Positions 16,210-25,132 of a stretch of 64,000 nt of DNA are shown here, in pieces. The notes under the pieces were generated by a model. That model made no database searches and was not told where the DNA came from. It worked only from the letters and a program-made list of their open reading frames with translations. The DNA lies in the NCBI RefSeq assembly GCF_003258515.1, contig NZ_QGEH01000004.1, positions 62,001 to 126,000 of the forward strand, given 5' to 3'. A program made the position numbers and the translations under genes. The stretch's first letter is position 1. Each line of letters begins with the position of its first letter. This stretch comes from Marinobacter bohaiensis. GTDB lineage: Bacteria; Pseudomonadota; Gammaproteobacteria; Pseudomonadales; Oleiphilaceae.

Positions 16210-18387
16210 TTACTGCTGGCCCACCGATGCCACAATCGTGATCTGTTTGTTATCCGGCACTTCCTGATAGGACAGGACGTGCAAGCGCTCTACGCCATAG
16301 CTGACAAAACGGGCCATGACCGGCCTCAACGGCCCGGACACCAGCAGGATCGCCGGTTTGCCCATCATCTCCTGACGCTGGGCGGCGTCGCGCAGGGAAC
16401 GCTGCAGTCGCTCGACCATGTTGGGTTCGAGCACCAGGCCGATATCGTCCTGACCGCCGGATTGTTGACTCTGCTGCATGGACTTTAGCAACATCTGTTC
16501 CAACTCCGGATCCAGGGTGATCACCGGGATTTCGTGATCGCCGCCGCAGATGCTCTGGACGATCATTCGCCGCAGCGATTGCCGGGCCGCCGTGGTCAGC
16601 ACGCGAGCGTCCTGGGTTTTGGGCTGGACGTTGACGATGGCCTCGGCGATCGAGCGCATGTCGCGGATCGGCACCTCTTCCTGGAGCAGGCTCTGCAGGA
16701 CTTTCAGCAGCAGACTGATGGAGACGGTGTTGGGCACCAACTCCTCGGCCAGCTTGGGCGAAACCTTCTCCAGCTGTTCCAGCCACTTCTGGACCTCTTC
16801 GTGCCCCAGCAGCTCGTGGGCGTGCTTCTGCAGGATCTGGTTGAGGTGGGTGGCCACCACGGTACTGGCATCGACGACGGTATAGCCGAGGGTCTGGGCC
16901 TGATCCTTCTTGTCGGGCTCGATCCAGCTGGCATCCAGGCCAAACGCCGGGTCTTTGCCCTCGATACCCTCGATCTTGCCGAACACCTGCCCCGGGTCGA
17001 TGGCCAGCTCCCGGTCCGGATGGATCTCCGCCTCGGCGATGGTCACGCCCATCAGGGTGATGCGGTACACATTGGGCATTAGGTCCAGGTTGTCGCGGAT
17101 ATGGACCGACGGCATCAGGAAACCGAGATCCTGGGACAGCTTCTTGCGCACGCCCTTGATCCGGGTCAGCAGTTGCCCGCCCTGGGACTTGTCCACCAGC
17201 GGAATCAGGCGGTAGCCCACTTCCAGGCCGACGATGTCGACGGTGGACACGTCGTCCCAACCCAACTCTTTGGATTCCGCCGGCCCCGGCAGCGCCTGCC
17301 CCTGACCGCCGCCTTCACCACCCTGCGGACCGGCCGGCTGCGCGGTGCGAGGAACGCCACCACCCCGCGCCGGGAAGACGCTGTCGTCTTCCTCAACCGC
17401 CTGCTGCTGGCGTTTCCAGATGTAGTAGGCACCCGCACCGGCAATCAGGCCCAGCCCGATAAACGCCACGTGCGGCATGCCGGGGATGATGCCCAGGATG
17501 ATCAGGATCGCGGCGGCAATCGCCAACACCCGCGGCGCGGTGAACATCTGCGACAGGATCTGCTGGCCCATGTCCTGGCTGGAGGTCACCCGCGTCACCA
17601 TAATGGCGGCGGAGGTGGACAGCAGCAGCGACGGGATCTGGGCGACCAGGCCGTCACCGATGGTCAGCAACGCGTAGCTGCGCATGGCATCGCCGAAGGA
17701 CAGGGCGTGCTGCAGCATGCCGATGACCACGCCGCCGGCGATGTTGATGAACAGGATCAGCAGGCCGGCGATGGCATCGCCCTTCACGAATTTGCTGGCA
17801 CCGTCCATGGAGCCGTAGAAGTCGGCTTCCTGGGCAATCTCGGAGCGGCGGGCCTTGGCTTCGTCCTGGTTGATCAGGCCGGCGTTGAGGTCCGCGTCGA
17901 TCGCCATCTGCTTGCCGGGCATGGCATCCAGGGTGAAGCGGGCGCTGACTTCCGACACCCGGCCGGCACCTTTGGTCACGACCATGAAGTTGATGATCAC
18001 CAGGATGGCGAAGACCACCAGGCCGACGGCGTAGTTACCACCGATCAGCACCGCGCCGAACGATTCGATCACCTTACCGGCGGCGTCGCCGCCTTCGTGA
18101 CCGTTGAGCAGGACGATCCGGGTCGAGGCCACGTTCAGCGCCAGGCGCAGCAGCGTGGCCACCAGCAGCACCGTCGGGAAGGCGGCGAACTCCATCGGCC
18201 GCAGCGCGTAGACACACACCAGCAGGATGACGATGGACAGGGTGATGTTGAACGTAAACAGCACGTCCAGCAGGAACACCGGCATGGGCAGTATCATCAT
18301 GCCCAGCAGCGCCATCAGCAGGATCGGGATCCCGAGATTGCCGTTTGTCAGGGATTTGACGTTATTCAGGACCAGCGCTCTGTCCAC
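16210..18387 (-). CDS. flhA: Flagellar export gate protein FlhA
   Basis: FlhA is the export-gate membrane protein of the flagellar type III apparatus. From the chosen start it has 725 residues: eight membrane helices in the first half with the FHIPEP-family segment VLLVATLLRLALNVASTR, and a cytoplasmic domain that docks chaperone-substrate complexes. A GTG at 18385-18387 is chosen because GGAGAG lies nine bases before it and the protein then starts close to MDRALVLNNVKSLTNGNLGIP, like Pseudomonas FlhA. Starts further upstream would add up to 37 residues that look like leader sequence. A Gly/Gln/Pro-rich stretch (about 345-378) lies just after the last membrane helix. Divergent from upp; a sigma-54 promoter candidate precedes it. 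Confidence 0.95.
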   Translation of the reverse strand: MDRALVLNNVKSLTNGNLGIPILLMALLGMMILPMPVFLLDVLFTFNITLSIVILLVCVYALRPMEFAAFPTVLLVATLLRLALNVASTRIVLLNGHEGGDAAGKVIESFGAVLIGGNYAVGLVVFAILVIINFMVVTKGAGRVSEVSARFTLDAMPGKQMAIDADLNAGLINQDEAKARRSEIAQEADFYGSMDGASKFVKGDAIAGLLILFINIAGGVVIGMLQHALSFGDAMRSYALLTIGDGLVAQIPSLLLSTSAAIMVTRVTSSQDMGQQILSQMFTAPRVLAIAAAILIILGIIPGMPHVAFIGLGLIAGAGAYYIWKRQQQAVEEDDSVFPARGGGVPRTAQPAGPQGGEGGGQGQALPGPAESKELGWDDVSTVDIVGLEVGYRLIPLVDKSQGGQLLTRIKGVRKKLSQDLGFLMPSVHIRDNLDLMPNVYRITLMGVTIAEAEIHPDRELAIDPGQVFGKIEGIEGKDPAFGLDASWIEPDKKDQAQTLGYTVVDASTVVATHLNQILQKHAHELLGHEEVQKWLEQLEKVSPKLAEELVPNTVSISLLLKVLQSLLQEEVPIRDMRSIAEAIVNVQPKTQDARVLTTAARQSLRRMIVQSICGGDHEIPVITLDPELEQMLLKSMQQSQQSGGQDDIGLVLEPNMVERLQRSLRDAAQRQEMMGKPAILLVSGPLRPVMARFVSYGVERLHVLSYQEVPDNKQITIVASVGQQ

Positions 18388-18472
18388 AGCCCGAAACTCT
18401 CCAGCTCGATCAACGTTTGTCTGTGCCGCGATGTCGTTTTTTTGACGGCACGACCGCATCTGGAGGGGTTTT

Positions 18473-18488
18473 CGCAATATCCATACCA
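18473..18488 (-). promoter_or_regulatory. Candidate sigma-54 promoter for flhA
   Basis: Minus strand TGGTATGGATATTGCG: the -24 GG and -12 GC are spaced exactly as in the consensus TGGCAC-N5-TTGC, with C to T and C to T changes in the -24 half. It lies about 86 bases before the flhA GTG. FleQ- and sigma-54-dependent flhA transcription is known in Pseudomonas. Confidence 0.5.
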
Positions 18489-18593
18489 ATCGCCGCAAGA
18501 AGCTTTATCCGGGGCACCCCTGACTGACTGGACCGGGCAAGTGAGGTATCCTTGGTGAGATTTTATGTTCCTATTCTGAAAAGAAGGTGAGCC

Positions 18594-19232
18594 ATGCCCG
18601 TCCTTGAGGTAAAGCACCCCCTGATCCGCCATAAACTCGGCCTCATGCGCCGGGCGGACATCAGCACCAAGAACTTCCGTGAGCTGGCACAGGAGGTCAC
18701 CGCCCTGCTGACCTACGAAGCCACCCAGGATTTCCATCTGGAAAAACAGACCATCGAAGGCTGGGCCGGCCCGGTCGAAGTGGATCGCCTCAGCGGCAAG
18801 AAAGTGACGATCGTCCCCATCCTGCGTGCCGGCATGGGCATGCTCGAAGGCGTCCTCACCCTGATCCCCGGCGCCCGCGTGAGCGTGGTCGGCCAGGTCC
18901 GCGACGAGGAAACCCTGGAAGCGAGCACCTACCTGGAGAAGCTGGTGGGCGAACTGGACCAGCGTCTGGCGATGATCGTCGACCCCATGCTGGCGACCGG
19001 CGGCTCGCTGATCTCCACCATCGACCTGCTCAAGAAAGCGGGCAGCACCGAGATTCGAGCCCTGGTTCTGGTGGCCGCGCCGGAAGGCATCGAGAAAGTG
19101 CTGGAGGCCCATCCGGACGTGTCCATCTACACCGCCTCGATCGACGATCGCCTCAACGAGAAAGGCTACATCCTGCCTGGCCTGGGCGATGCCGGCGACA
19201 AGATCTTCGGCACCAAGCAAAAGGATAACTGA
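18594..19232 (+). CDS. upp: Uracil phosphoribosyltransferase
   Basis: Upp converts uracil and PRPP to UMP in pyrimidine salvage. The 212-residue protein has the PRPP-binding loop [10 protein letters not shown] at 129-138, the PILRAGMGM segment at 75-83 and the C-terminal uracil-binding region [16 protein letters not shown], all of normal length. The start has AGAAGG seven bases upstream. It is transcribed away from flhA and is followed after two bases by a uracil permease gene, so the two form a salvage operon. It interrupts an otherwise flagellar region. Confidence 0.97.
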   Translation: MPVLEVKHPLIRHKLGLMRRADISTKNFRELAQEVTALLTYEATQDFHLEKQTIEGWAGPVEVDRLSGKKVTIVPILRAGMGMLEGVLTLIPGARVSVVGQVRDEETLEASTYLEKLVGELDQRLAMIVDPMLATGGSLISTIDLLKKAGSTEIRALVLVAAPEGIEKVLEAHPDVSIYTASIDDRLNEKGYILPGLGDAGDKIFGTKQKDN

Positions 19233-19234
19233 GC

Positions 19235-20503
19235 ATGCCAGCTACCCCGAACGAACCGGTATGGCGCCAGGCCGTCGCCGGCGCACAGATGTTGCTGGTC
19301 GCCTTCGGCGCACTGGTACTGATGCCCCTGATCACGGGCATGGATCCGAACGTCGCGCTCTTCACGGCGGGCGTGGGCACGCTGATGTTCCAGATCATCA
19401 CCGGCGGCCAGATCCCGATCTTCCTGGCCTCTTCCTTTGCCTTCATTGCCCCGATCCTGTCCGCCAAGGCCAAGTTCGGCATGGAGGAAACCCTGGGCGG
19501 CCTGGCCGCCGCCGGCCTCCTTTACATGCTCCTCAGTGGCGTGGTGAAGCTGCGCGGCACCGGTTTCCTCAACCGCCTGCTGCCGCCCGTGGTGATCGGC
19601 CCGGTGATCATGGTGATTGGTCTGGGCCTGGCGCCGACCGCGGTCAACATGGCCATGGGCAAGGCCGGCGACGGCAGCGCCCAGTTGGTGCCCTACGACA
19701 CCGCCATCTGGATCGCCATGATTTCGCTGGTCACCACCATCCTGTTCTCGGTCTTTGGCCGCGGCATGTTCCGGCTGATCCCGATCCTGTTCGGCGTACT
19801 GGTCGGCTACGTGCTGTCGGCGATCGTCGGCATCGTCGACCTGACGCCGATACGGGAAGCGGCCTGGTTTGGGCTACCGAACTTCGTCACACCGGAATTC
19901 AGCTGGGGCGCCATCCTGTTCATGATCCCGGTGGCCATCGCCCCGGCCATCGAGCACATCGGCGACATCCTGGCCATCGGCACGGTGACCCGCAAGGACT
20001 ACCTGAACAAGCCGGGCCTGCACCGCACTCTGCTGGGTGACGGTGTCGCCACCAGCACCGCGGCTTTCCTCGGCGGCCCGCCCAACACCACCTATTCCGA
20101 GGTGACCGGCGCGGTCATGCTGACCCGCAACTTCAACCCGCGGGTGATGATCTGGGCGGCCATCGTCGCCGTGGTCCTGGCCTTCATCGGCAAGTTCGGC
20201 GCCGCCCTGCAGACCATCCCGGTGCCAGTGATGGGCGGCATCCTGTGCCTGCTGTTCGGCTCCATCGCCGTGGTGGGGCTGAACACCCTGATCCGTCACC
20301 AGGTGGATCTGGCCGAAGCCCGCAACCTGGTCATCGTCGGCGTGACGCTGGTGTTCGGCATTGGCGGCATGGCCCTGGGCCACATCGAGGGCATCGCCCT
20401 GTGCGGTCTGGTCGCCATCGGCCTGAACCTGGCATTACCCGGCAGCCAGGCGGCCTGGGGCGCCTCGGCCGCATCCAAGGGCGATACTCCGGCGGCAGAA
20501 TAA
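19235..20503 (+). CDS. uraA: Uracil permease (NCS2/UraA family)
   Basis: An inner-membrane uracil:proton symporter of 422 residues with the many-helix pattern of the NCS2 family. The conserved segments FASSFAFIAPI-type (ASSFAFIAPILSA) near residue 70, AIEHIGDI near 235 and the NTTYSEVTGAV region near 290 include the acidic residues that bind uracil in UraA. It starts two bases after upp, with AAGGAT upstream of the ATG, and a strong intrinsic terminator follows. Co-transcription with upp supports uracil rather than xanthine as substrate. Confidence 0.93.
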   Translation: MPATPNEPVWRQAVAGAQMLLVAFGALVLMPLITGMDPNVALFTAGVGTLMFQIITGGQIPIFLASSFAFIAPILSAKAKFGMEETLGGLAAAGLLYMLLSGVVKLRGTGFLNRLLPPVVIGPVIMVIGLGLAPTAVNMAMGKAGDGSAQLVPYDTAIWIAMISLVTTILFSVFGRGMFRLIPILFGVLVGYVLSAIVGIVDLTPIREAAWFGLPNFVTPEFSWGAILFMIPVAIAPAIEHIGDILAIGTVTRKDYLNKPGLHRTLLGDGVATSTAAFLGGPPNTTYSEVTGAVMLTRNFNPRVMIWAAIVAVVLAFIGKFGAALQTIPVPVMGGILCLLFGSIAVVGLNTLIRHQVDLAEARNLVIVGVTLVFGIGGMALGHIEGIALCGLVAIGLNLALPGSQAAWGASAASKGDTPAAE

Positions 20504-20518
20504 CCGGGCCCTTGAGCA

Positions 20519-20548
20519 GCGCGCCGCCAGCCGGCGGCGCGCGGTTTT
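20519..20548 (+). terminator. Intrinsic terminator of the upp-uraA operon
   Basis: A perfect 10-bp GC-only stem (20519-20528 with 20533-20542), a four-base loop AGCC and a short T-run (GGTTTT). It stands 15 bases after the permease stop codon. Confidence 0.9.
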
Positions 20549-20581
20549 CAGGGGATCAGCCCTGATAACCAAGGAGCGACC

Positions 20582-21433
20582 ATGACACGCCCGCTCGACA
20601 GTTCCGGCATCAGTTTCACCGCCCTCTACACCGGCGCCGTCTGGCAGCACAACGGCCTCTCGGAAGACGGGCTCACCCCGCCCGCCGGCCATACCCTGTA
20701 CAACCTCATGACGCCCTTCGAGGGCCTGAGCCGCCTGGTCACCGGCGGCAACATCCGCACGTTCCTGCTGCAACGCCACCTGATCATCGACCAGTTGATT
20801 CACGACGCCATCGAGCATCGTGGCATCGGCCAGGTACTGGAGATCGCCTGCGGCCTGTCACCTCGTGGTATCCGGCTGCGCCGGCGCTATCCTCACTTGC
20901 AGGTGCTGGAAACCGACCTGCCCGCCATGGCCACCCGCAAGGCGGCCTATCTCGCCACCCACGGTTTTCTGGGCGAGCATCACCAGGTCCGCCCCATCGA
21001 TATCTTCGCCGACGGCGGCCCCCTGGCCCTGGAACGGGTGATCGAGGACCAGTTTGACGCGGGACGGCCGCTGCTGGTGGTCACCGAGGGTCTCACCAGC
21101 TATTTTTCCCTCGACGACATCAGCCGGTTCTGGCGTCGCCTGGCGCGCTGCCTGGCACAACGGCCGGGCTCGGCCTACCTGACGGAAACCTACCTGCAGC
21201 CGGATGGCAAACTACTCGGTCGCGGGCTAGATCTGCTGCGCGGTGCATTGGGTCGAATGACCCGGGCCGACGTGAGCTTTCACTTTCACGACGGTGCCTC
21301 GGCCGCCCGGCACCTGGCCGGGCTCGGCTTTGATGGTGTGCAGGCGATTGATCCGGAGGCTTACTACGGGCGGCTGCCGATTCCGGAAAGTCGGGGGACG
21401 CCACTGGTGCGGGTGCTGGATGCGAGGAGTTGA
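20582..21433 (+). CDS. Class I SAM-dependent methyltransferase, leucine carboxyl methyltransferase-like
   Basis: A 283-residue protein with the SAM-binding motif VLEIACGLSPRG (about 85-96), an acidic motif II (LQVLETDLPAM) and the post-motif VVTEGLTSYFS characteristic of the LCM/PPM1-like family (PF04072 type) of bacterial O-methyltransferases. Substrates are unknown for most members. The ATG has AAGGAG five bases upstream. It stands alone between the uraA terminator and the convergent flhB gene, so neighbours give no clue to its substrate. Methylation of a small carboxylic acid or a lipid-like compound would be possible but is not shown by the sequence. Confidence 0.82.
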   Translation: MTRPLDSSGISFTALYTGAVWQHNGLSEDGLTPPAGHTLYNLMTPFEGLSRLVTGGNIRTFLLQRHLIIDQLIHDAIEHRGIGQVLEIACGLSPRGIRLRRRYPHLQVLETDLPAMATRKAAYLATHGFLGEHHQVRPIDIFADGGPLALERVIEDQFDAGRPLLVVTEGLTSYFSLDDISRFWRRLARCLAQRPGSAYLTETYLQPDGKLLGRGLDLLRGALGRMTRADVSFHFHDGASAARHLAGLGFDGVQAIDPEAYYGRLPIPESRGTPLVRVLDARS

Positions 21434-21528
21434 GTCGGTCGATGCAAAGGAGGAACCGGCCCGGGCACCCGCGGTGCCTCAGAAGCTCAAGCGTCCGCTG
21501 CATGCCCGAGCAGTTGCTACCAATGTAG

Positions 21529-21565
21529 CCGGAGCTTCAGCTTCGGAGCAGCCGGCAGGCTGCCG
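21529..21565. repeat. Double-hairpin palindromic element (REP-like)
   Basis: Two adjacent inverted repeats: CCGGAGC-TTCA-GCTTCGG (21529-21546, one G-T pair) and CGGCAG-G-CTGCCG (21553-21565). They lie between convergent genes, the methyltransferase and flhB. There is no T-run on either strand in the right place, so this is not a standard terminator. The layout resembles REP elements, but no second copy of the whole unit was seen in this window. Confidence 0.4.
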
Positions 21566-21619
21566 ATAAAAACGCCAAGCCCCCGGAATGTTGCCAGCCC
21601 AGCCTTGTGTTAAGGGACA

Positions 21620-22756
21620 CTAGCTGTCCCGCCGCAGATCGCCGGGAATCGGGAAGTCCGGCATGCCCGGGCGCTCGCCCTGACCGCGACGATAGCGCCG
21701 CAACTGGAACAGGTAGGCCAGCACCTGGGCGATGGCCACATAGAGCCCGTGGGGGATTTCGCCGCCCACATCGGTGTTGTGATAGACCGCCCGGGTCAGC
21801 GGCGGGGTGCGCAGCACGTCGACCTTGTGCTCGCGGGCGATTTCCATGATCTTGAAGGCCACCTGGTCCGCGCCCTTGGCGACCACAATCGGCGCCGCCA
21901 TTTTTTTCTGGTCGTACTTCAGCGCCACCGCGTAATGGGTCGGGTTGGTGATGACCACGTCGGCGGTCGGCACATCCTGCATCATGCGGCGCTGGGCCAT
22001 TTCCCGCTGCAGCTGGCGAATCTTGCTTTTGACTTCCGGCTTGCCTTCGGTGTCCTTGAACTCGTCCTTGACCTCCTGCTTGGTCATGCGCAGCTTTTTC
22101 TGGTGGTCATAGATCTGGAAGGGCACGTCGATGGCGGCGATGATGATGGTGGCGCAGGACAGCAGGAAAAAGCTCCAGCCCAGCGTCCAGACCACATGCT
22201 CCATGGCCGGCACCGGCGCTTCCTCGGCGATGGACAGCAAGTCCTCGGTGCGCAAATCCAGGATCACCACCGCGATCACCATCACCAGCGCCACCTTGGC
22301 GACGGCCTTGACCAGCTCGATCAGTGAACGCATGGAAAACATGCGCTTGAGGCCCTTGAGCGGGTCCATGCGACTGAGCTTGGGGGCAATGGCCTTGCCG
22401 CTGAACAGCAGACCGCCGATGCCGATGGGCCCGGCGATCGCCGCCACCAGCAGCATCAGCAGGATCGGCGACAGCGCAATGGCGGCATCCTCGGCCGCCG
22501 CACCCAGAATGATCGCCATCTGGTTGGTGTCGAAGGCGCTCATGCGGTCGAACGAAAAACTGTGACGCATGATGCCTTCCAGCGAGGCGCCGAGGCTGGA
22601 GCCGAACATCAGCAGGCCGCTGGCGCCGGCCAACAGCACCGCCATGGTCGCCAGTTCACGGGAGCGCGCGGTCTGGCCCTCCTCCCGGGCCTTCTCAAGC
22701 CTTCGGGGGGTGGCCTCTTCGGTCTTTTCCTGACTGTTTTCGTTTTCTTCAGCCAT
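21620..22756 (-). CDS. flhB: Flagellar export switch protein FlhB
   Basis: FlhB sets substrate specificity of the flagellar export gate. The 378-residue protein starts with the conserved cytoplasmic segment MAEENENSQEKTEEATPRRLEKAREEGQ, has four membrane helices, and a C-terminal domain with the autocleavage site Asn271-Pro-Thr-His274. The segment after the cut (HYAVALKYDQKK) is the part mimicked by the orphan gene at 3468-3767. It is the last gene of the fliL-M-N-O-P-Q-R-flhB run, 27 bp after fliR, and ends convergent to the methyltransferase gene. Confidence 0.97.
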   Translation of the reverse strand: MAEENENSQEKTEEATPRRLEKAREEGQTARSRELATMAVLLAGASGLLMFGSSLGASLEGIMRHSFSFDRMSAFDTNQMAIILGAAAEDAAIALSPILLMLLVAAIAGPIGIGGLLFSGKAIAPKLSRMDPLKGLKRMFSMRSLIELVKAVAKVALVMVIAVVILDLRTEDLLSIAEEAPVPAMEHVVWTLGWSFFLLSCATIIIAAIDVPFQIYDHQKKLRMTKQEVKDEFKDTEGKPEVKSKIRQLQREMAQRRMMQDVPTADVVITNPTHYAVALKYDQKKMAAPIVVAKGADQVAFKIMEIAREHKVDVLRTPPLTRAVYHNTDVGGEIPHGLYVAIAQVLAYLFQLRRYRRGQGERPGMPDFPIPGDLRRDS

Positions 22757-22783
22757 GATGGCAACCCAATTCCCGCCGTTGCG

Positions 22784-23566
22784 TCAGGGAAGACGCTCCA
22801 GCGAGCGCATGAATTCAAAGGTCTCCCGGGTGTACTGGTCGAAATGCGGCAGAAAATCGCCGTGCAGCACCCAGATCGCAAACAATCCAAAAATCAGGCC
22901 AATCGGAAAACCGAGGGAGAAGATGTTCATCTGCGGCGCCGCGCGGGTCATCACGCCGAATGAAATGTTGACGATCAGCACCGCCGTCACGGCCGGAAGC
23001 GCCAACATCATGGCGGAAACGAACATCCAGCTGATGCGATGGGCCAGCTCCCAGTATGCATCGGGGCCCAGACCACCCTGCCCGATGGGCAGCGTACGGA
23101 AACTCTCGAGGAAGATCTCGAAGGCCACCAGATGGCCGTTCATGGCCAGGAACAACAGGGTCACGGTAATGGTGTAGATCTGCGACAGCACCGGTACGTT
23201 AACGCCGTTGGACGGATCCACCATGGAGGCGAAACCCAGCCCCATCTGCATGGCGATCATCTGCCCGGCGATCACGAAAAGCTGGAACAGCGCGGTGAGC
23301 ACGAACCCCAGGCCGGCACCGATCATCACCTGATGGATAGTAATCACCACGGCATCGCCCGACAGCGCGTCCACCCGCGGCACGTCGCCAATCAGGGGCA
23401 CCACCAGGATGGTCATCAGTAGCGCCAGCCCCAGGCGGATGCGCGCCGGCACCAGGCCCGCGCCGACGAACGGGATGGTCATCATGAAGCTGGCGATGCG
23501 GAACAGCGGCCAGAGATGCTGCCCGACCCATTGACCGATGCCGTCGGCCGCGATCTCCAGCGCCAT
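22784..23566 (-). CDS. fliR: Flagellar export gate protein FliR
   Basis: FliR is one of the three small-gate membrane proteins (FliP, FliQ, FliR) that form the export channel. The 260-residue protein has about six hydrophobic helices, with the conserved segments PLFRIASFMMTIPFVGAGLVPARIRLGLA near the N-terminus and FASMVDPSNGVNVPVLSQ in the middle. The ATG at 23564-23566 starts just after the fliQ stop (TGAGCATG); a TTG two codons upstream overlaps fliQ. It lies between fliQ and flhB. Confidence 0.96.
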   Translation of the reverse strand: MALEIAADGIGQWVGQHLWPLFRIASFMMTIPFVGAGLVPARIRLGLALLMTILVVPLIGDVPRVDALSGDAVVITIHQVMIGAGLGFVLTALFQLFVIAGQMIAMQMGLGFASMVDPSNGVNVPVLSQIYTITVTLLFLAMNGHLVAFEIFLESFRTLPIGQGGLGPDAYWELAHRISWMFVSAMMLALPAVTAVLIVNISFGVMTRAAPQMNIFSLGFPIGLIFGLFAIWVLHGDFLPHFDQYTRETFEFMRSLERLP

Positions 23567-23568
23567 GC

Positions 23569-23838
23569 TCAACCGATCAGGTAGGGAATGTTGGAAATCA
23601 GCCGTTCCGCGTGATCGGTCAGTTGCGTCAGCATCCAGGGGCCGAAGGCGATGATCGTAATCAGCGTGACCAGCAGTCGCGGCAGGAAGCTCAAGGTCTG
23701 TTCGTTGATCTGGGTCGCCGCCTGGAAGGTACTGACAATCAGCCCCACCACCAGGCCGGGCCCGATGATCATGGCGGACAACAGCACGATCATCCAGAGG
23801 GCTTCACGCATGATGTCGATGACGGTTTCCGGCGTCAT
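23569..23838 (-). CDS. fliQ: Flagellar export gate protein FliQ
   Basis: An 89-residue, two-helix membrane protein of the export channel. The sequence MTPETVIDIMREALWMIVLLSAMIIGP and the STFQAATQINEQTLSFLPRL stretch between the helices are hallmarks of FliQ. Its length is exactly that expected. It begins 12 bp after fliP and its stop lies two bases from the fliR start. Confidence 0.97.
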   Translation of the reverse strand: MTPETVIDIMREALWMIVLLSAMIIGPGLVVGLIVSTFQAATQINEQTLSFLPRLLVTLITIIAFGPWMLTQLTDHAERLISNIPYLIG

Positions 23839-23850
23839 GAACGACCTCCC

Positions 23851-24612
23851 CTATATCCCGAAACTCGATGCCAGGGTGCCCATGATCAGGGCCCAGCCGT
23901 CCACCAGCACGAACAGCATGATCTTGAACGGCAACGAAATGATGATCGGCGACAGCATCATCATCCCCATGGCCATCAGCACGCTGGCCACTACCATGTC
24001 GATGATCAGGAACGGGATGAACAGGATGAAGCCGATCTGGAACGCGGTTTTCAGTTCGCTGGTCACGAACGCCGGCATCAACACCCAGAAGGACACGTCC
24101 TGGGGCGTCGCGGCCTGCTCGTCGGCGATGCGCATGAACAGCCCCAGATCGTCTTCCCGGGTCTGCGCCAGCATGAACTCACGGAACGGCTGGGACGCCC
24201 GCTGAACCGCCTCCAGCGGCGCAATCTCCTCCGCCATGTAGGGCTGCAGCGCGTCTTCGTTCACCTGTTCGAGTACCGGGCGCATGATGAAGATGGTCAG
24301 AAACAGGGTCAGGCCGATCAGGATCTGGTTGGATGGTGTCGATTGCAGGCCCAGAGCCTGCCGCAGGATGGCGAAAACGATGATGATGCGGGTGAAGGAC
24401 GTCATCATCATCAGCATGGCGGGCAGGAACGTCAGCGCCGTCATCAGCGCCAGGACCTGCAGCGTGACCGAGTACTCCTCGCCGCCGCCGTCCTCGGACG
24501 GCGTCACGGTGACGGCCGGGATGCCCGGCAGGTCGGCATGCGCCGGCCACGCCAGCAACAGCAGCGGCAGGGCCCGGATCAGTAACGCCAGCCAGCCGGA
24601 CAGGCGCGTCAC
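23851..24612 (-). CDS. fliP: Flagellar export gate protein FliP
   Basis: FliP forms the core of the export channel. The 253-residue protein has an N-terminal signal peptide ([17 protein letters not shown]) that is normally cleaved, then a periplasmic part and four helices with conserved [37 protein letters not shown] and [21 protein letters not shown]. The start is a GTG that overlaps the fliO stop by four bases (GTGA), indicating translational coupling. It stands between fliO and fliQ. Confidence 0.96.
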   Translation of the reverse strand: MTRLSGWLALLIRALPLLLLAWPAHADLPGIPAVTVTPSEDGGGEEYSVTLQVLALMTALTFLPAMLMMMTSFTRIIIVFAILRQALGLQSTPSNQILIGLTLFLTIFIMRPVLEQVNEDALQPYMAEEIAPLEAVQRASQPFREFMLAQTREDDLGLFMRIADEQAATPQDVSFWVLMPAFVTSELKTAFQIGFILFIPFLIIDMVVASVLMAMGMMMLSPIIISLPFKIMLFVLVDGWALIMGTLASSFGI

Positions 24613-25076
24613 GCGTCACCTCCGCCGTCGCGACGGGAGGTGGACGACGGCCCGCTCCAGTTGCGACCGATCATGGCCTGCAGGCGCTTGGCAAACTCGC
24701 TGTCGTTGCCCGCCTTGCCGTCCACCACCGGCTCATCGAAAACATGCAGGGTGCGAATGGTGTTGGCCGTGATGCCGACGAGAATCTGGGTGCCGCCCAC
24801 TTCAATCAGGACGATGCGCTCGCGCGCGCCGACGGACATGACGCTGACGATCTTGATGGCCTGGCTGTTCATGCCGGACAGGCCGTTCATGCGTTTGACC
24901 AGCCAGGCGCAGCCGAAGATCAGTGCAATCACCGCCAGCAGGCCGAGCGCCAGCGTCAGCAGCGAGCCAAGGCTGTCCGGGCCGTTGCTGGTGGCGGCCT
25001 CAGCGGCGGGCTGGCTCTGGGCCCAGAGGACCGGGCTGGCCAGCAGGCACCATCCGCTGAACAGGATACGTTGCAA
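24609..25076 (-). CDS. fliO: Flagellar assembly protein FliO
   Basis: FliO helps assemble the FliP core of the export gate. The 155-residue protein has an N-terminal signal-like segment ([20 protein letters not shown]), one membrane helix at about 38-60 ([25 protein letters not shown]) and a small cytoplasmic beta domain ([29 protein letters not shown]). The start is a TTG at 25074-25076 with GGAGG seven bases upstream, a clear case in which the ribosome site identifies a non-ATG start. It lies between fliN and fliP. Confidence 0.94.
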   Translation of the reverse strand: MQRILFSGWCLLASPVLWAQSQPAAEAATSNGPDSLGSLLTLALGLLAVIALIFGCAWLVKRMNGLSGMNSQAIKIVSVMSVGARERIVLIEVGGTQILVGITANTIRTLHVFDEPVVDGKAGNDSEFAKRLQAMIGRNWSGPSSTSRRDGGGDA

Positions 25077-25132
25077 GGTCTTTCCTCCACCTCGACGGAA
25101 CCCCGACGGCGGCCGGGTTCCGGAAATACAGG

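Noticed and set aside
21562-21569. GCCGATAA, a perfect sigma-28 -10 element on the plus strand
   Set aside because: No -35 match lies 11 bases upstream and no gene follows on that strand; it is part of the double hairpin.
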